DNA from: Misgurnus anguillicaudatus
Lineage: Eukaryota; Chordata; Actinopteri; Cypriniformes; Cobitidae
Assembly: GCF_027580225.2 (NCBI RefSeq)
Contig: NC_073341.2
Location: 9,396,001 to 9,460,000 of the forward strand
Length of the DNA: 64,000 nucleotides
Direction: 5' to 3'
In this document: positions 12,479 through 24,105 of the stretch, piece after piece
Layout of the letters: each line of letters opens with the position of its first letter
How positions within the stretch are numbered: position 1 is the first letter of the stretch
Position numbers and translations under genes: made by a program
Notes under the pieces: model-generated
What the model was told of the DNA's origin: nothing
Database searches by the model: none
What the model saw: the letters and a program-made list of their open reading frames with translations, nothing else

Positions 12479-15400
12479 ATGGCACTCTTCACGATAAATC
12501 GGTTTGTATTGGTTTTATCTTGCTGTGTTCACGAAAATGTATTTCTACCTTATATACAAAATATACTGCACTACGTTAATTGAATGTTTTTAGTTAATTT
12601 TCTAAGTTAATTGTCTTATGTACAGAGGACCTGCTTTTTGCAATTTGATATGTTCTTTTATGAAGTATTGATATGTTTTGATCGGGTATTAATGTGTTGA
12701 ACAGATATTTAGGGGAGGTGGAGGACAGTGAATCCAGCAGAGAGTCTCGGTCCAAAGCATTGCTGGCTAAACTGCAGGAACAAGCCAAAGCCCGAGAACA
12801 ACAGAGTATCTCACACACAGCAGATAAACATGATGACCATCAAGATAATATAGCAAAGAAAAAGAAAAGAAAACCTGATCAGCAAGAGACTGAGGGAGAA
12901 CAACTCAAAGCTAAGAAAAAAAGAAATGCCAAAGAAACCGAGGCTACTGATGAAGGTGTCAGTTCAACTACGAAGAAGAAAAAACGTAAAACATTATCGA
13001 TTGATAATACAAGTCCAAATACAGGTAAAACATTAATGCTGTGTGTTTAATTGAAATAAAGTAAAAATGCATGGTGATTTAGTGGGTGTAAAGCAATTTT
13101 GGCAGTTAAGGGGTGCATCCTTGTATCATGTTGTTTTTGTGATAAAAATGACATAGACAGTAGTAGCCACATGTTAGTATGACCCCCAACACTCCCCAGC
13201 TCATTTCTGTATCCTAAAAACATAATATTTAGCACATATAGGAGTGGTTTCCCGGATGGGCTTATCCTAGTCCCAGACTAAAGTGTACGTTTGAGCTGCC
13301 TTAATTTAATAACACCATGCCCTGACATATCTTAACAGATATCAGTCCCATTGTTTTGTCTCAAGATGTACACCAGTACTGATTTTCGCAAGGTATGTTT
13401 GTAAAAACTACTTAAAGGGGACATATTTTGAAAATTTGACTTTTTCCATGTTTAAGTGCTATAATTGGGTCCTCAGTGCTTCTATCAACCCAGAATATGT
13501 GTAAAAGATCAACACAGTAACTTAGTTTTGGTAAACCATTCTCTGCAAGCATGTGAAAAACTAGGTCATCAAAATTTGTCTCCCCTTGTGATGTCAGAAG
13601 GGGATAATACCACCCCTTAATCTGCACTATCCAACCATGGCACTGCCATTTAGTGCAGAGATCAACTCATTTGCATTTTAAAGGACACACCCAAAAACAG
13701 CACATTTTTGCTTACACCTACAAAGTGTAAATGTTAACATGTTATAATAAATGAATTATCTAGATGGTATTTTAAGCTCAAAAAGGGGTGTTTGTAGTCT
13801 CACCCCCTCAACAAAGATATTGGGCTTCTTTCTTTCAATGATGCAAAATGATGATTTGTACATGCAACACTGAAATCTGTATTTCTCCTTTCTCAGCGGC
13901 AACTGAGAAAATTATGCATGACCATTCAAAAACATGACTGGGGTTCTAACTATACAAAGCTTAATGCAAATGGGTGAAGTGTCCCTTCAAAACTAGTTAT
14001 ATTTTAGGGCTGGGCAAGTGTACCTATAATAAGAGTTTAATATACATGTTTGTGGCTCTTAATTTCTTTTTATTGATAACCCTAGTAAACTTATGTTCAC
14101 GTTTTTTTTTTTTTATGAATATAGTATTTGAATCGAGTATAAAAATCTATCAGAGAATCGAATCGAGAACCATATCGAATCGATTTTATAGCTTGCGAAT
14201 CGAAATCGAATCAATATGGAACATCTGAATCGATACCCAGCCCTATTATATTTCCTAATTAAACTAAGGCCTAGTCCTGGTTTAAGCTAATCCCTTTCCA
14301 GGAAACCACCCCATAATTATTTTTTTTTCAGTTTTGGGTGTTAAATCTTCGTCCCAAAATTCAGTAACAGGATTGCAAGAATGGCAAAAAATATACATAT
14401 TTATTTATTTTAGGAGATGATGAATCAGATACTGAGAAGTCTGCAGAAATCACCGAGACTATTAAAGGTGACTTAGAGGAAAGTAAGGAGACTCAGATTG
14501 ATCAGGCACATGCCGAAAATGCTGCCTCCCAGACCGGCTTCCATATCTTGGGAGGGTTTGAAGAGAAGACCATGCAAAAGGTAGAGAAGAAAAAATCGCA
14601 ACATTTTAAATTAAAGTGAATGTTTTATTTAGTAAAGAAAAGATAAAGATTATTTTTCTGTGCAACTACAGGTCAAAAGAGTTTTGCCTCAGTGGTTGTC
14701 ACAGCCTGGTGTCATTCAAAAGGACATTAAGAGTAACCTTGTCCCTGTCAATGAGGTGCCGGGCATCTGTCCAATGCTGCTTAAGAAACTGGAAGCCAAT
14801 GGGATACAGAACTTTTTTCCAGGTAAGATTCACTAAAATAATAGAGATTTTGTTTAACATAGGAGTAGGCGTAGTAGTTCGGAAATCACTGTAAATATTT
14901 TCTTTTCCAGTACAAGCTGAGGTCATACCTGCAATTCTGAACAGTGTGAGCTCCGAGCTGCTGGTCGGTCCAGGTGGCTACCGTCCCAGAGATATCTGTG
15001 TTTCTGCACCTACAGGAAGTGGAAAGACACTGGCCTTTGTTATACCCGTTATACAGGTAGACATCATGTCTTTAGTGTTTGACTGTGCTTGAAATATCGG
15101 GATTAGTCAAACCTGTAGCACATGCTACTGACATATAGGAGAAATCATTAGAACAATGTGACCGAGATAAAAACACAAGGCCGAACGTGTTTTTTTCCTT
15201 TAGGCACTGTCTAAGCGTGTAGTTTGTGAGGTTCGTGCACTGGCTGTACTGCCCACCAAAGAGTTGGCACAGCAGGTAATGTGTAACAATTGTCAATATA
15301 ATTGATACACCTCATCCATCTATAGTGATTGCTTATCATCCATATGTCTGTATGTAATATCGTGTTTTGCAGGTGTCAAAGGTGTTTAGCTCATATGCTG

Positions 15401-18400
15401 AAGGCACTGGTCTGAAAGTGGTCATGATTACAGGACAGAAATCATTTGCTGCTGAGCAGGCGGCTCTTTCTAAAAGCAGAGGGGGTGTTTGCCGCAGTTT
15501 GGCTGATATTGTTGTGGCCACGCCAGGCCGTCTGGTGGATCACATCAACAAAAACAACAACTTCAGTCTACAACACCTACGGTTTCTGGTGAGCTGCGTA
15601 CAATAATATCTGTTGCGGTTGTTTAAACATTAAGAATGTTGTGTTAGGCTGTCGCCTTAAAAATGCAACCACGATTTAGGAAATCATAATCAAATAAGTT
15701 TGAATTAATTTAGAGTAGTTTTTACATTTCCAAAACAGCAGTTATGGGCAGACGGTCGCACCATATGATACTTTGAATAACTTTAAATAACAGAAAAGGT
15801 AATGTTACCTCATTACTTTACTTACAAGAAAAAAAGAGTAGTGCACAGACTCTGAATTAAATTCAGTATGCAATCTATACAAATCAGATACAAATCTATT
15901 TGTGTTTGAAAGCCAATTAATTTCATCAAAATAATCAGGGTTTTTTTTTTGCATTGAAAGGACTAGTTATCCCAAAAATGAAATCCTATCAACATTTACT
16001 TAACTTTACCTCTGTTAAATAAAACCTTTGTGACTTTCTTCTGTGAATAACAGTGAACAACAGCTTAAATGGTAACACTTTATAATAAGGGTTCATGAAT
16101 CATAATGACATAAGACATAAATGTATTTTACTTAAACATGAACTAATGCTGAGTTAAGGCATAATCAACTAATAATCACCAATAGTTAAAGGCGGAGTCC
16201 ATGATGTTTGAAAGCCAATGTTGATATTTGAAATCACTTAAACAAACACGCCCCTACCCCAATAGAATCTGGACCTTCTGTTGATAGACCCGCCCCACAC
16301 TTACGCAACCCGGCATTTGATTTGATTTTATTGGCTATAAGTGTGTTTTGGTAGTCGGCCCGTCTCCTTTTCCAACGCGTTTTTCAAACATCGTGGACTC
16401 CGCCTTTAATGTATTAATAAATTGTTAAATGTTGTAGATCATTGATGAGGCTGACAGGATGATTGACAGCATGCATCAGTCCTGGCTCAGCCAGGTGACT
16501 AAAGCGGTGTACAAAATCCAAGGAGACCAACAGATGTTAGTCTTGAAACGAACACTGCCTGGACCAATCACAGTGGCAAGGTAAATATTGTGAGGGAAAT
16601 TATTTGTTTATGGTTTCATAATCTGCTTAAAAATATAAGATGACCTGAATTAAAAATTAGGGGAAAAGTACTATCTGTAGTATTCCTGAACACTTTTTCT
16701 CTTAACCATTGGTCAGCGAACAATTCAAATCTTTTCAAACTGCTTTCGGTAAATCACTTTTTGTTGTGCATGTCTGATTTATAAGAGAAATAGCGCAGAG
16801 TCATAGAGCAACCATATGACTGTTGTATTACTAGTCTGAAAGGAATCACTTGGTCAGCACCAACCTTTACAATAACTCATAATAGCAATAAAAAGCTTTC
16901 GTTTACATCAGATAGATTGGTAACACCCAAGTGTGCATTATTTTTAAATAATTCAAAGGAACTGGAGTTAATTAATCCGCTTATAGCACGGTTACCACAG
17001 ACATTGCTAAGGTACTCCAGTTTTAGACACGCACTCGCGAACTTCCCTAAACACTTCCCGTCGGGGAATCCCTGTAGCTATTTTGAAGTGCGTTCCACTT
17101 CGTCAAGTGAACGAGGGAAGTTTATATGGACAGACCCTCGCTCCCTCGATTTTGACCTCTACTTCATATGTACATTTCAGGCAGCTTCATATCCCACAAT
17201 GCATCACGACTGTGACGTCACTTCAGCAGCTCGCGCTTTGCACGGTTCAAATGATGAAGGGGGCGATCTCCACTTTCCATGTGATTCAGGGCTTAGGGCG
17301 ATCCATTTGAACCTACTTCAAGTGTTTCAGCAGTAGTGGGCACTCATACAATGTAAGCAACGACGTACATCCGAGTGAACGAGAGGGAAGTTAGCAAGGG
17401 AAGGTCATAAAAAACGAACTGGAACGCGGAGGAAGACGATGACGTGTTTGTCCTGTGGCGGCAACCGTACGCGTTTCAAAAGAGCTGTGGACGGGGCTGT
17501 TAGTTGCAATTCACAATTTCACCACACATCGCTTTTGAAGCTTAAAGTAGGCGATGCCTGCCGTCGCCATCTTGGCCGCGCGTCCCCGCGAATTACTCGC
17601 GGAAAACCGAAAATGGGTAAAGAGGCGGGACATGGGTGAAGCTGAGGTGAAACCACGCCCGCCTAGCGCGAGTCTAGTGACAGCAGTGGCTGTTCAACCG
17701 ACACTCAAGCGGCCACGCCCTTAATTATGCAGAAGTTTAAGGCTTAATATAATCTAAACGGATGAGTTACAAAAAAATTCACCCCCCTCACAGTTGTAAT
17801 GAAGGGCAAAATTAGCTATATAGGCCAAAAACACTTTTTGTACCAGGCTGTAAACATATTATTTTCTCCTGTAAAATTGGCCATTTTTAACATGGGAGTC
17901 TATGGGAATTGACTCCCTTTTGGAGCCAGCCTCAAGCGGCCAGTCGATGAATTGCAGTTTAAGTCACTTCCGTGTTGGCTTCATTAGAGAGATCGGAAGG
18001 TTGCCCCTCGGCTGAATTGTCACGCTGACCATGTTAATGTAATGGTCAGATTTCCCTGCTTCAATTACAACTTACAAGATATTTAAAGTTTTAATTAAAA
18101 AATGCAAAAATATTAAATATAAAAGCATTAAAGGAAAACACAACTGTTTTTTCAATATTTTACTATGTTCTTACCTCAACTTAGATGAATTAATACATAC
18201 CTATCTTTATTCAATGCGTGCACTTAATCTTTGTACAGCGCGTCGTGAATGTGTTAGCATTTAGCCTAGCCCCATTCATTCCTTAGGATCCAAACAGGGA
18301 TGAATTTAGAAGCCACCAAACACTTCCATGTTTTCCCTATTTAAAGACTGTTACATGAGTAGTTACACGAGTAAGTATGGTGGCACAAAATTTAACGTGG

Positions 18401-20894
18401 CAATTTATTTAAGCAGATAAAAAGTGAGAACTATATTGTATGGCGGAAGAGTACTTAGTTTGCCGCACTTTGCCCCTCGGAGCGCAGTAACATCATCATT
18501 TTGTGCCACCATACTTACTCATGTAACTACTGTGTAACAGTCTTTAAATAGGGAAAACATGGAAGTGTTTGGTGTCTTCTAAATTCATTCCTGTTTGGAA
18601 CCATAGGAATGAATGGGGCTAGGCTAAATGCTAACACATTCACGACGCGCTGTACAAAGATTAAGTGCACGCATTGAAAAAAGATAGGGATGTATTCATT
18701 CATCTAAGTTGAGGTAAGAACATGCAAAATAAATCTGAAAAAAGCAAAATAAATACAGACTTTTGAACCGTAAATTCATTTGTTTATTTTCATATATGTC
18801 TGTATGTTGCAGTTTGTCTCCGCCCCAGATGCCGTTGCAAAAGTTGCTGTTTTCTGCCACTCTCACCCAGAACCCTGAGAAACTACAACTGCTGGATCTG
18901 CACCAGCCACAACTCTTCAGTTCAACACACAACTCTACAGACAGCTCCACACAAAACCAGGAGACATTTCACTTTCCTCAGAGTCTCTCTGTAAGATATG
19001 ATCAAATGGAGGGTTGTATGACTAATATCCTTCATGTAAGAGATAATGTAGAGGCTTATTTAACGATAACAACCGGCTGCCTGTACATTAGCACACTTCT
19101 ACACAGCTCTTTACCTTATAAGTAAGGTAGAGAAGATTTAAATATTGATTTGAAATCTTTAATTTGTTCATTTTTAACAAATGCAGACCTTCTGCTAGAA
19201 AACCCCGTTTTCTTTTGGTTTTAAGATAAGACGTTCACATGTCATGAACACGCTATTTGGTTTAATCATTTGTAAATATAATGTCAGTCCGAATCAAGCA
19301 TTCTAATGAATCGTGTAATAACGATAAGTAATTGATGAATAATATGATTCATACATGCATAAATGCTGGTTAATATGTGCTGGTATCTTAAACAGGAGTA
19401 TTATGTCCCCTGCACCCTTAACAAGAAACCGCTATTAATCCTTCACTTCCTGCTTCGGCTCAAGTTCAGTCCTGCTTTGTGCTTCACCAACTCGAGGGAA
19501 ACGGCACACAGGTATGTGATATGCATGATCAGGAAATAAATAAATAATACATTTCATGAAATATACAATAGTGCTGTTGGTTAGTAGCTTTATTTTTCTA
19601 AGATTTAATTGCAGAGAATTTATGATGAACTTTTACAAAATATCATAAAACTGGCACCAATGTGATTATTTTATAAAATTGGGAAAAGGCGAATCATCTG
19701 CTACATTTGTATTTTTACTGTTTATCTGTTAATCTTTTTCTCTGTCGTTTAGACTTTATATGCTCGTAAAACTATTTGGAGGTGTGGATGTTGCAGAGTT
19801 TTCTTCCAGACTAAGCCCAAGCGAGCGACAAAGAACGCTTAAGGACTTTGAGCATGGGAAGATCCCACTGTACGTTTTCCTTTAGCATTAACTCTTTCTT
19901 TGTAGTTATGGTGAATGGTTTTGTTTAATATACATCTTCTTAGATTGATAAGCACAGATGCTGCTGCAAGAGGCATCGACATCAACGGAGTGAAATGTGT
20001 CATTAATTATGATGCTCCACAATACATCCGAACATACATTCACAGGCAAGTCATCTCAACTAGGCAACTAGATCTCGTCTTTATTATGGTTACCTTTGGC
20101 TTGGAATATCTATCTTCATATCAGGGTTCATTACTTGTTAGTAACACTCGAACTGTAATCATATTTTATGTAATGCTGCTTGGTTTTTCTAAATGCGTTT
20201 TTATTTGCAGGGTGGGACGAACGGCAAGGGCAGGAAAAGCAGGCTTATCTTTCACTTTCCTTTTAAACGTCCAGGTAGGAATTTTTTACTCATTGTTATC
20301 AATAAACGGCTTTGTTTTTTATTATTTTAACTTGATAAAGTAAACCTTTGTATCAGACACCAAACATAACTGCAATAACATTATCTTATGCATTGTATTA
20401 CCAACGCACAATCAGCCCATTTGATTTACCGCAATAAATCATTCCTTCTATGCAAAACCTTGATTTGGTTATTGCATTATTACTGTATTATCTTCACAAG
20501 AATTGCATATGCAAACCTTTACTCTGACTTTTTAGGAGAAGAGGTTCTTACAGATGGTATTGGATGCTGGCAGTCCTGGTATACAGAGGCACATGGTCCA
20601 ACCAGAAACTCTTAAAAGCATGGAACCTCACTATGAGCAAACACTTGTTGAGCTTGGTAAAGCTGTGAAGGTAAGAGCCAAGTTGCTAAGGCTTATCTAT
20701 TTAAAACCTTGTTGGCAGGTTTTCCAGACATGGAATTGGTGCTTGTCATGGCATGATAGAAGTCCTGGGCGGTAACATCAATCAAAAGACCCAACCCCAT
20801 CTCAGTTTTCATTTCAGAAGCAGAATTTGTGAACTTTAATGCTCATGCTGGCATTTTTGTTTTCAAGGAGGAAAATGCAAAGAAGCGATTCTGA
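12479..20894 (+). CDS. ddx51: ATP-dependent RNA helicase DDX51 (15 exons, complete)
   Basis: DDX51 is a nucleolar DEAD-box helicase of the yeast Dbp6 group, acting in 60S subunit maturation. Exons: 12479-12501, 12705-13024, 14414-14580, 14672-14822, 14911-15056, 15204-15275, 15373-15588, 16438-16580, 18813-18990, 19396-19511, 19753-19869, 19944-20045, 20211-20274, 20536-20670, 20868-20894. The joined frame is 1977 nt, 658 residues. The N-terminus (about 1-150) is Lys/Glu-rich and disordered. Helicase motifs in order: APTGSGKT (253-260), PTKELAQQ (286-293), TPGR (343-346), DEAD (368-371), SAT (427-429), [10 protein letters not shown] (553-562), HRVGRTAR (583-590). All catalytic residues are present. 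The start is the first-exon ATG giving MALFTINR. Fourteen borders are GT-AG or close; intron 12 uses a GC donor (20046-20047). Intron 8 (2.2 kb) holds most of the repeats. Confidence 0.93.
13412..13987. repeat. Insertion with TTAAAGGGGACA-type start
   Basis: It begins TTAAAGGGGACATATTTTG and ends near GAAGTGTCCCTT (short inverted GGGACA/TGTCCC ends). Its first part recurs at 24686-24945 in golm1 with the same word order (CCATGTTTAAGTGCTATAATT and onward), so it is a dispersed family. It is non-coding. Confidence 0.55.
14005..14245. mobile_element. hAT-like miniature element with perfect 8-bp duplication
   Basis: The ends are TAGGGCTGGG (14005) and CCCAGCCCTA (to 14245). They are flanked by identical 8-bp copies TTATATTT (13997-14004 and 14246-14253), the hAT signature. 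Repeated GAATCGA words fill the interior. The perfect duplication suggests a fairly young insertion. Related ends occur at 26625-27159 and 27282-27998. Confidence 0.8.
16186..16409. repeat. TTAA-flanked palindromic miniature element (ddx51 intron 7)
   Basis: TTAAAGGCGGAGTCCATGAT at the left is mirrored at the right by GTGGACTCCGCCTTTAA, with TTTGAAA/TTTCAAA continuing the stem. TTAA is present on both sides. At 224 bp it is non-coding. It sits 28 bases before the acceptor of the DEAD-box exon at 16438. Confidence 0.75.
16581..18812 (+). other. ddx51 intron 8, repeat-filled
   Basis: This 2.2-kb intron separates the DEAD motif exon from the SAT motif exon. It has a GTAAAT donor and a TTGCAG acceptor. 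From about 17010 to 17410 and 17440 to 17950 it carries G+C-rich segments with inverted words (for example GAACGAGGGAAG near 17110 and GAACGAGAGGGAAG near 17378) that look like degenerate miniature transposons. The long fold-back at 18166-18722 is listed separately. The open frames here are not supported as genes. Confidence 0.6.
18166..18722. repeat. Long fold-back repeat, arms over 200 bp (ddx51 intron 8)
   Basis: TGTTCTTACCTCAACTTAGA at 18166 is mirrored by TCTAAGTTGAGGTAAGAACA ending at 18722. Complementarity continues inward through GCGTGCACTTAATCTTTGTA, GTGTTAGCATTTAGCC, and TGTTACATGAGTAGTTACA around 18360 and 18530, so each arm is over 200 bases. The loop is short (about 18390-18500). 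A ddx51 pre-mRNA would contain a long near-perfect hairpin here. Confidence 0.8.
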
Positions 20895-21013
20895 GATGAA
20901 ATGGAGCAACGGAGCAGTACAGTATTTTTTTTTAATAATTCAAAGTTTGTTAAAAAAAAAATTATGTACATTATATGAACTTTAATGTAATATGCTACAA
21001 AATGTTTTTTTTT
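20895..21013 (+). other. ddx51 3' UTR
   Basis: This is the non-coding 3' part of the last ddx51 exon, between the TGA at 20892-20894 and the polyadenylation signal that follows. It is AT-rich with homopolymer T and A runs and has no other feature. Confidence 0.7.
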
Positions 21014-21019
21014 AATAAA
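21014..21019 (+). promoter_or_regulatory. Poly(A) signal AATAAA of ddx51
   Basis: A canonical AATAAA lies about 120 bases after the ddx51 stop. It is followed by an A-rich and then T-rich stretch, consistent with cleavage near 21035-21045. Confidence 0.7.
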
Positions 21020-22009
21020 ACGGGAAAAAAATCTATCTTGTTTCTGCTTTATTATACATTATTTATGTGCACTTAAACTTTTATAAAAAACTGCATTTAT
21101 TAAAATGTTCTTTCCCCTAAAGAGCTGTGAAACTGTATATTTTTGTGCCCCATTCTCCAATCAAAAATAAGCATATGTAATACTGATGTTGATGGCTTCT
21201 TTTAACATTTTAAACTTTAGCTGGGCTTCTTATGCATTAACATAAGATAAGAGGTACTGTATGTCAAAAAAAATGTAAAGTGTCTAAAATCAGGGATTCA
21301 GTATATGTTGTAAAAAGCATGCCGTTTATATGACATTTGATTTGATTTTATAAAGTTACCTTAGAGATGATGAATTTCTTTTCGACAGACCCCCAGTTTC
21401 CCCAAGTCCCCAAATTTCACTGAAATATGGCTAAACATAGTAATGTTTTAACATCTAACTACCAAATCTCTCAAGAACCTTCAAAATGATCGTATCCTTA
21501 GTTGTTGTCCATCGTACTACAATGTAATTATTATCTTGAATAACACAAGAACTCATTTTGAAATGCTTTATGGGGGAACTTGACTAGTTGTCACTATTTT
21601 CAGTATCAGATTTTTGTAATAACTGTTGGGTAAACAGTTGAATACAATTAAACCACATTGAAATTACATTATGCACACTGGAAGCATTATAATGAAAGCA
21701 GAGCCAAACATTCACTGTGTTCTGAGGATTTTTTTTTTTTTTTTTTCATTTTTATTTATAATAAATGTCGAGTCAGAGCGAGTTTTTATGTTTAAAAATG
21801 TTCTGTTTTTTCCCCATTTATTAATTCACATTTTTTTGTTGACCAGAACAGCTTGATATTTTGTAAATTTAACTACCTTTATTATTATTGTGGCTTGTTA
21901 AATGAACGTTTTTACTCATCATACATTTGTCTATAATAGTAGTCTGTTTAATGGCAATCTGACTATTGAATAAGTTCACTTTTAAATCTAAATAAGTACA
22001 GTACATTCA

Positions 22010-22352
22010 GACCCCTCACAGTTTTTACAGTTTTGTTATGTTACAGCCTGATACTACAATTGTTTAAATGCATTTTTTCTCTTTCATCTACACTCAGTAC
22101 CCCATAATGACAAAGTGAAAACAGATTTTTAGAAATGGCAAAACAATTTTTATAACTATATATATAATTATATATGTAAATAAATATATATTTAAATAAA
22201 AAATTATATATACATACATATAAATATATACACACACACACATACACACAATATATATATTTTTTTATTTATTTATTTATTTATCATAATAAACGCATTA
22301 TTACACTTGCGTGCATTTCAGTATGGTAAAATTATTGTTTTTCATAAAAGAA

Positions 22353-22408
<56 letters not shown>

Positions 22409-22830
22409 ACATATGCATACACACATGCATAAGTATCCAGACCCCTTGCAACAACACATGACATTTAGCTCAGGTGTCTCCCATTTTTCTTAATCGTTGC
22501 AGAGATGTTTCTACACTTTGATTGGAGTCCACCTATGGTAAATGACAATGACTGTTGCAAGATCATGATTTGGAGAAGGCTACCAACAATTTCTGCTGGA
22601 CTGTGTGTGCTTTTAGGAACCTAAATGGCTTAAGAAATGGAGCAATCAGGTGAGAAGGGCCTTGAAAGGTTACCAAAAACCTGAGATCCTGCATGGAGAT
22701 GGGACAAAATTCCAGATGGACAACCATCACTGCAACCCTCCACTGATCCGGACTTCTCTATTCAGTGCAAAACACATAAAAGTATGCTTGGATTTTGCAC
22801 AAAGACACCGGCTAAAGACCTAAAAGGAGG
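22010..22830 (+). mobile_element. Degenerate Tc1-type element (Sleeping Beauty/Tdr1-like lineage)
   Basis: The text includes CCCCATAATGACAAAGTGAA near 22102, AAGTATCCAGACCCCTTGCA near 22431, and a stretch from 22500 to 22810 that follows the 5' leader and early transposase region of salmonid/cyprinid Tc1 elements (words such as TTTGATTGGAGTCCACCTAT and GACAACCATCACTGCA). Stops and indels break all frames. A TA microsatellite (22356-22403) and AT-rich expansions interrupt it. The assignment rests on remembered family text, so a search would be needed to confirm it. Confidence 0.55.
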
Positions 22831-22975
22831 CTTTTTGCAAACTACAAGTAGGCTTTCATAAACATTGTTTAATATGCAACATTTGCAGTTTATATATATA
22901 TAAATACTCAAAAAGGTCATAATAAACGCATTATTACACATGCATGCATTTCAATATGGTAAAATTATATATATA
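22284..22975 (+). repeat. Pair of about 50-bp direct repeats
   Basis: The words TCATAATAAACGCATTATTA and GCATTTCA-TATGGTAAAATTA occur at 22284-22336 and again at 22917-22970, about 630 bp apart in the same orientation with few differences. They bracket the Tc1-like debris just upstream of golm1. The cause could be segmental duplication or two copies of one end. Confidence 0.6.
22356..22403. repeat. (TA)n microsatellite
   Basis: About 23 uninterrupted TA units, in the ddx51-golm1 spacer. The length is likely polymorphic. Confidence 0.9.
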
Positions 22976-23026
22976 TTTTTAAATGCCCTTCACCTGTGTA
23001 TAGCACCTTTAAGAAGACGTCTCTTG

Positions 23027-23038
23027 CGCGCATGCGCG
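23027..23038 (+). promoter_or_regulatory. NRF1-type site CGCGCATGCGCG in golm1 promoter
   Basis: The 12-mer fits the palindromic NRF1 consensus YGCGCAYGCGCR exactly. It lies about 145 bases before the donor of the presumed non-coding first exon of golm1, in a CpG-richer stretch, so it is a plausible core-promoter element. The binding is inferred. Confidence 0.55.
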
Positions 23039-23049
23039 TTGTAGAATTC

Positions 23050-23180
23050 ACTGAGAAGCAATCGCTGTTTCTTCAGAGGGTTGAAGGTTTATTTAGTTTT
23101 ATACCGGAACAACCATAACGAGCGTCGATATGCACATGCTTCTTGCTTTTACATGACGTGACCTCTTTCGTTTTATTCTG
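23050..23180 (+). other. Probable golm1 5' non-coding exon
   Basis: The sequence ends at a strong donor, TTCTG|GTAAGG (GT at 23181-23182). The coding exon begins after an acceptor TTCATAG at about 24057-24062, leaving 43 bases of 5' UTR before the ATG at 24106. The 5' limit of this exon is a guess; it probably lies just after the NRF1-type site. Confidence 0.5.
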
Positions 23181-24105
23181 GTAAGGGAAATTTTAAAATA
23201 ATACAAACTGTTAATCTGTAAGTAAGAATAAATCGTAATGATTTATGTTTCGTAGTTGTGCTAGCAGATATGCTAACGTTACCAAGACAAAAGCAGTTTC
23301 CTGCTCGGTGCATTTGCATGTAGATAAACAAACAACCTTGTGAATTTGTCTTAAACGTATATTTATTTCGTTTCTCTTTATCCCATCGTACCCTAAAATA
23401 TAATAACGTTTTGTGAAGCGTAGTAACACTTCAGTATCTGATTCACGATCAGGATTATCATTGGAATCACGTTGTATTTGTTTTGTAAACTTCCCATAAG
23501 AATCGTTTGGTAATGCAAATATAAAATGAAGTGTCCAGAGGAAGTAAATTAAGTCAATATTGTTTATAAAATGTTGTGTAGTTCCTGAATGGCCATACTC
23601 CCATGTGTGCTCATCAGATATTATATATGTATATATACAATATACATGTCCTGCCATGGCCATCCCAGTTCCCTGACCCAAACCCAAAACAATGACAGTT
23701 TTTGAGAATTGAAATTATCTGTATAGATTCTGTATGTATGTATGAATGAATGATGTCATATGTCTTGTCATGTATTTTTGAACCTCCTCAGGCATTTTAG
23801 GTAAATACTCAGGGCGTACTCGCACTATGCGTAACGTTACCCCACCCAAGTATGTAATGGTCGTTTGGCTAATGTGAATTTTGGTCGTTTGGCTACTCCA
23901 TACAGTACCAGGATGTGGTACACTTTATAGCTGATCTTGGCAAAATAGTAGCTGTCTTCTGTATTGATTGAAATTGTATATTTTTACTGCTGGTCTATGT
24001 AAAACTTTCTTCTGTATTAGTTTTTCTGTTGTGATAAAGTTTGCTCTCTTTTTATTTCATAGATCCATCTCTAGGGTGTTCTTGAAGCTGTGATACGGCA
24101 TTATT

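Larger units (their letters stand above)
13244..14310. repeat. Inverted-repeat element split by two insertions (ddx51 intron 2)
   Basis: The ends GTGGTTTCCC (13244) and GGAAACCAC (to 14309) belong to one element related to the intact short copy at 53698-53923, which shares inner words such as AGTCC-AG and TTTTGTCTCAAGAT. Its middle is interrupted by two younger elements, 13412-13987 and 14005-14245. The whole lies in ddx51 intron 2. Confidence 0.6.

Noticed and set aside
22311..22493. Open frame through the TA microsatellite
   Set aside because: Repeating Ile-Tyr from the (TA)n run; no coding value.
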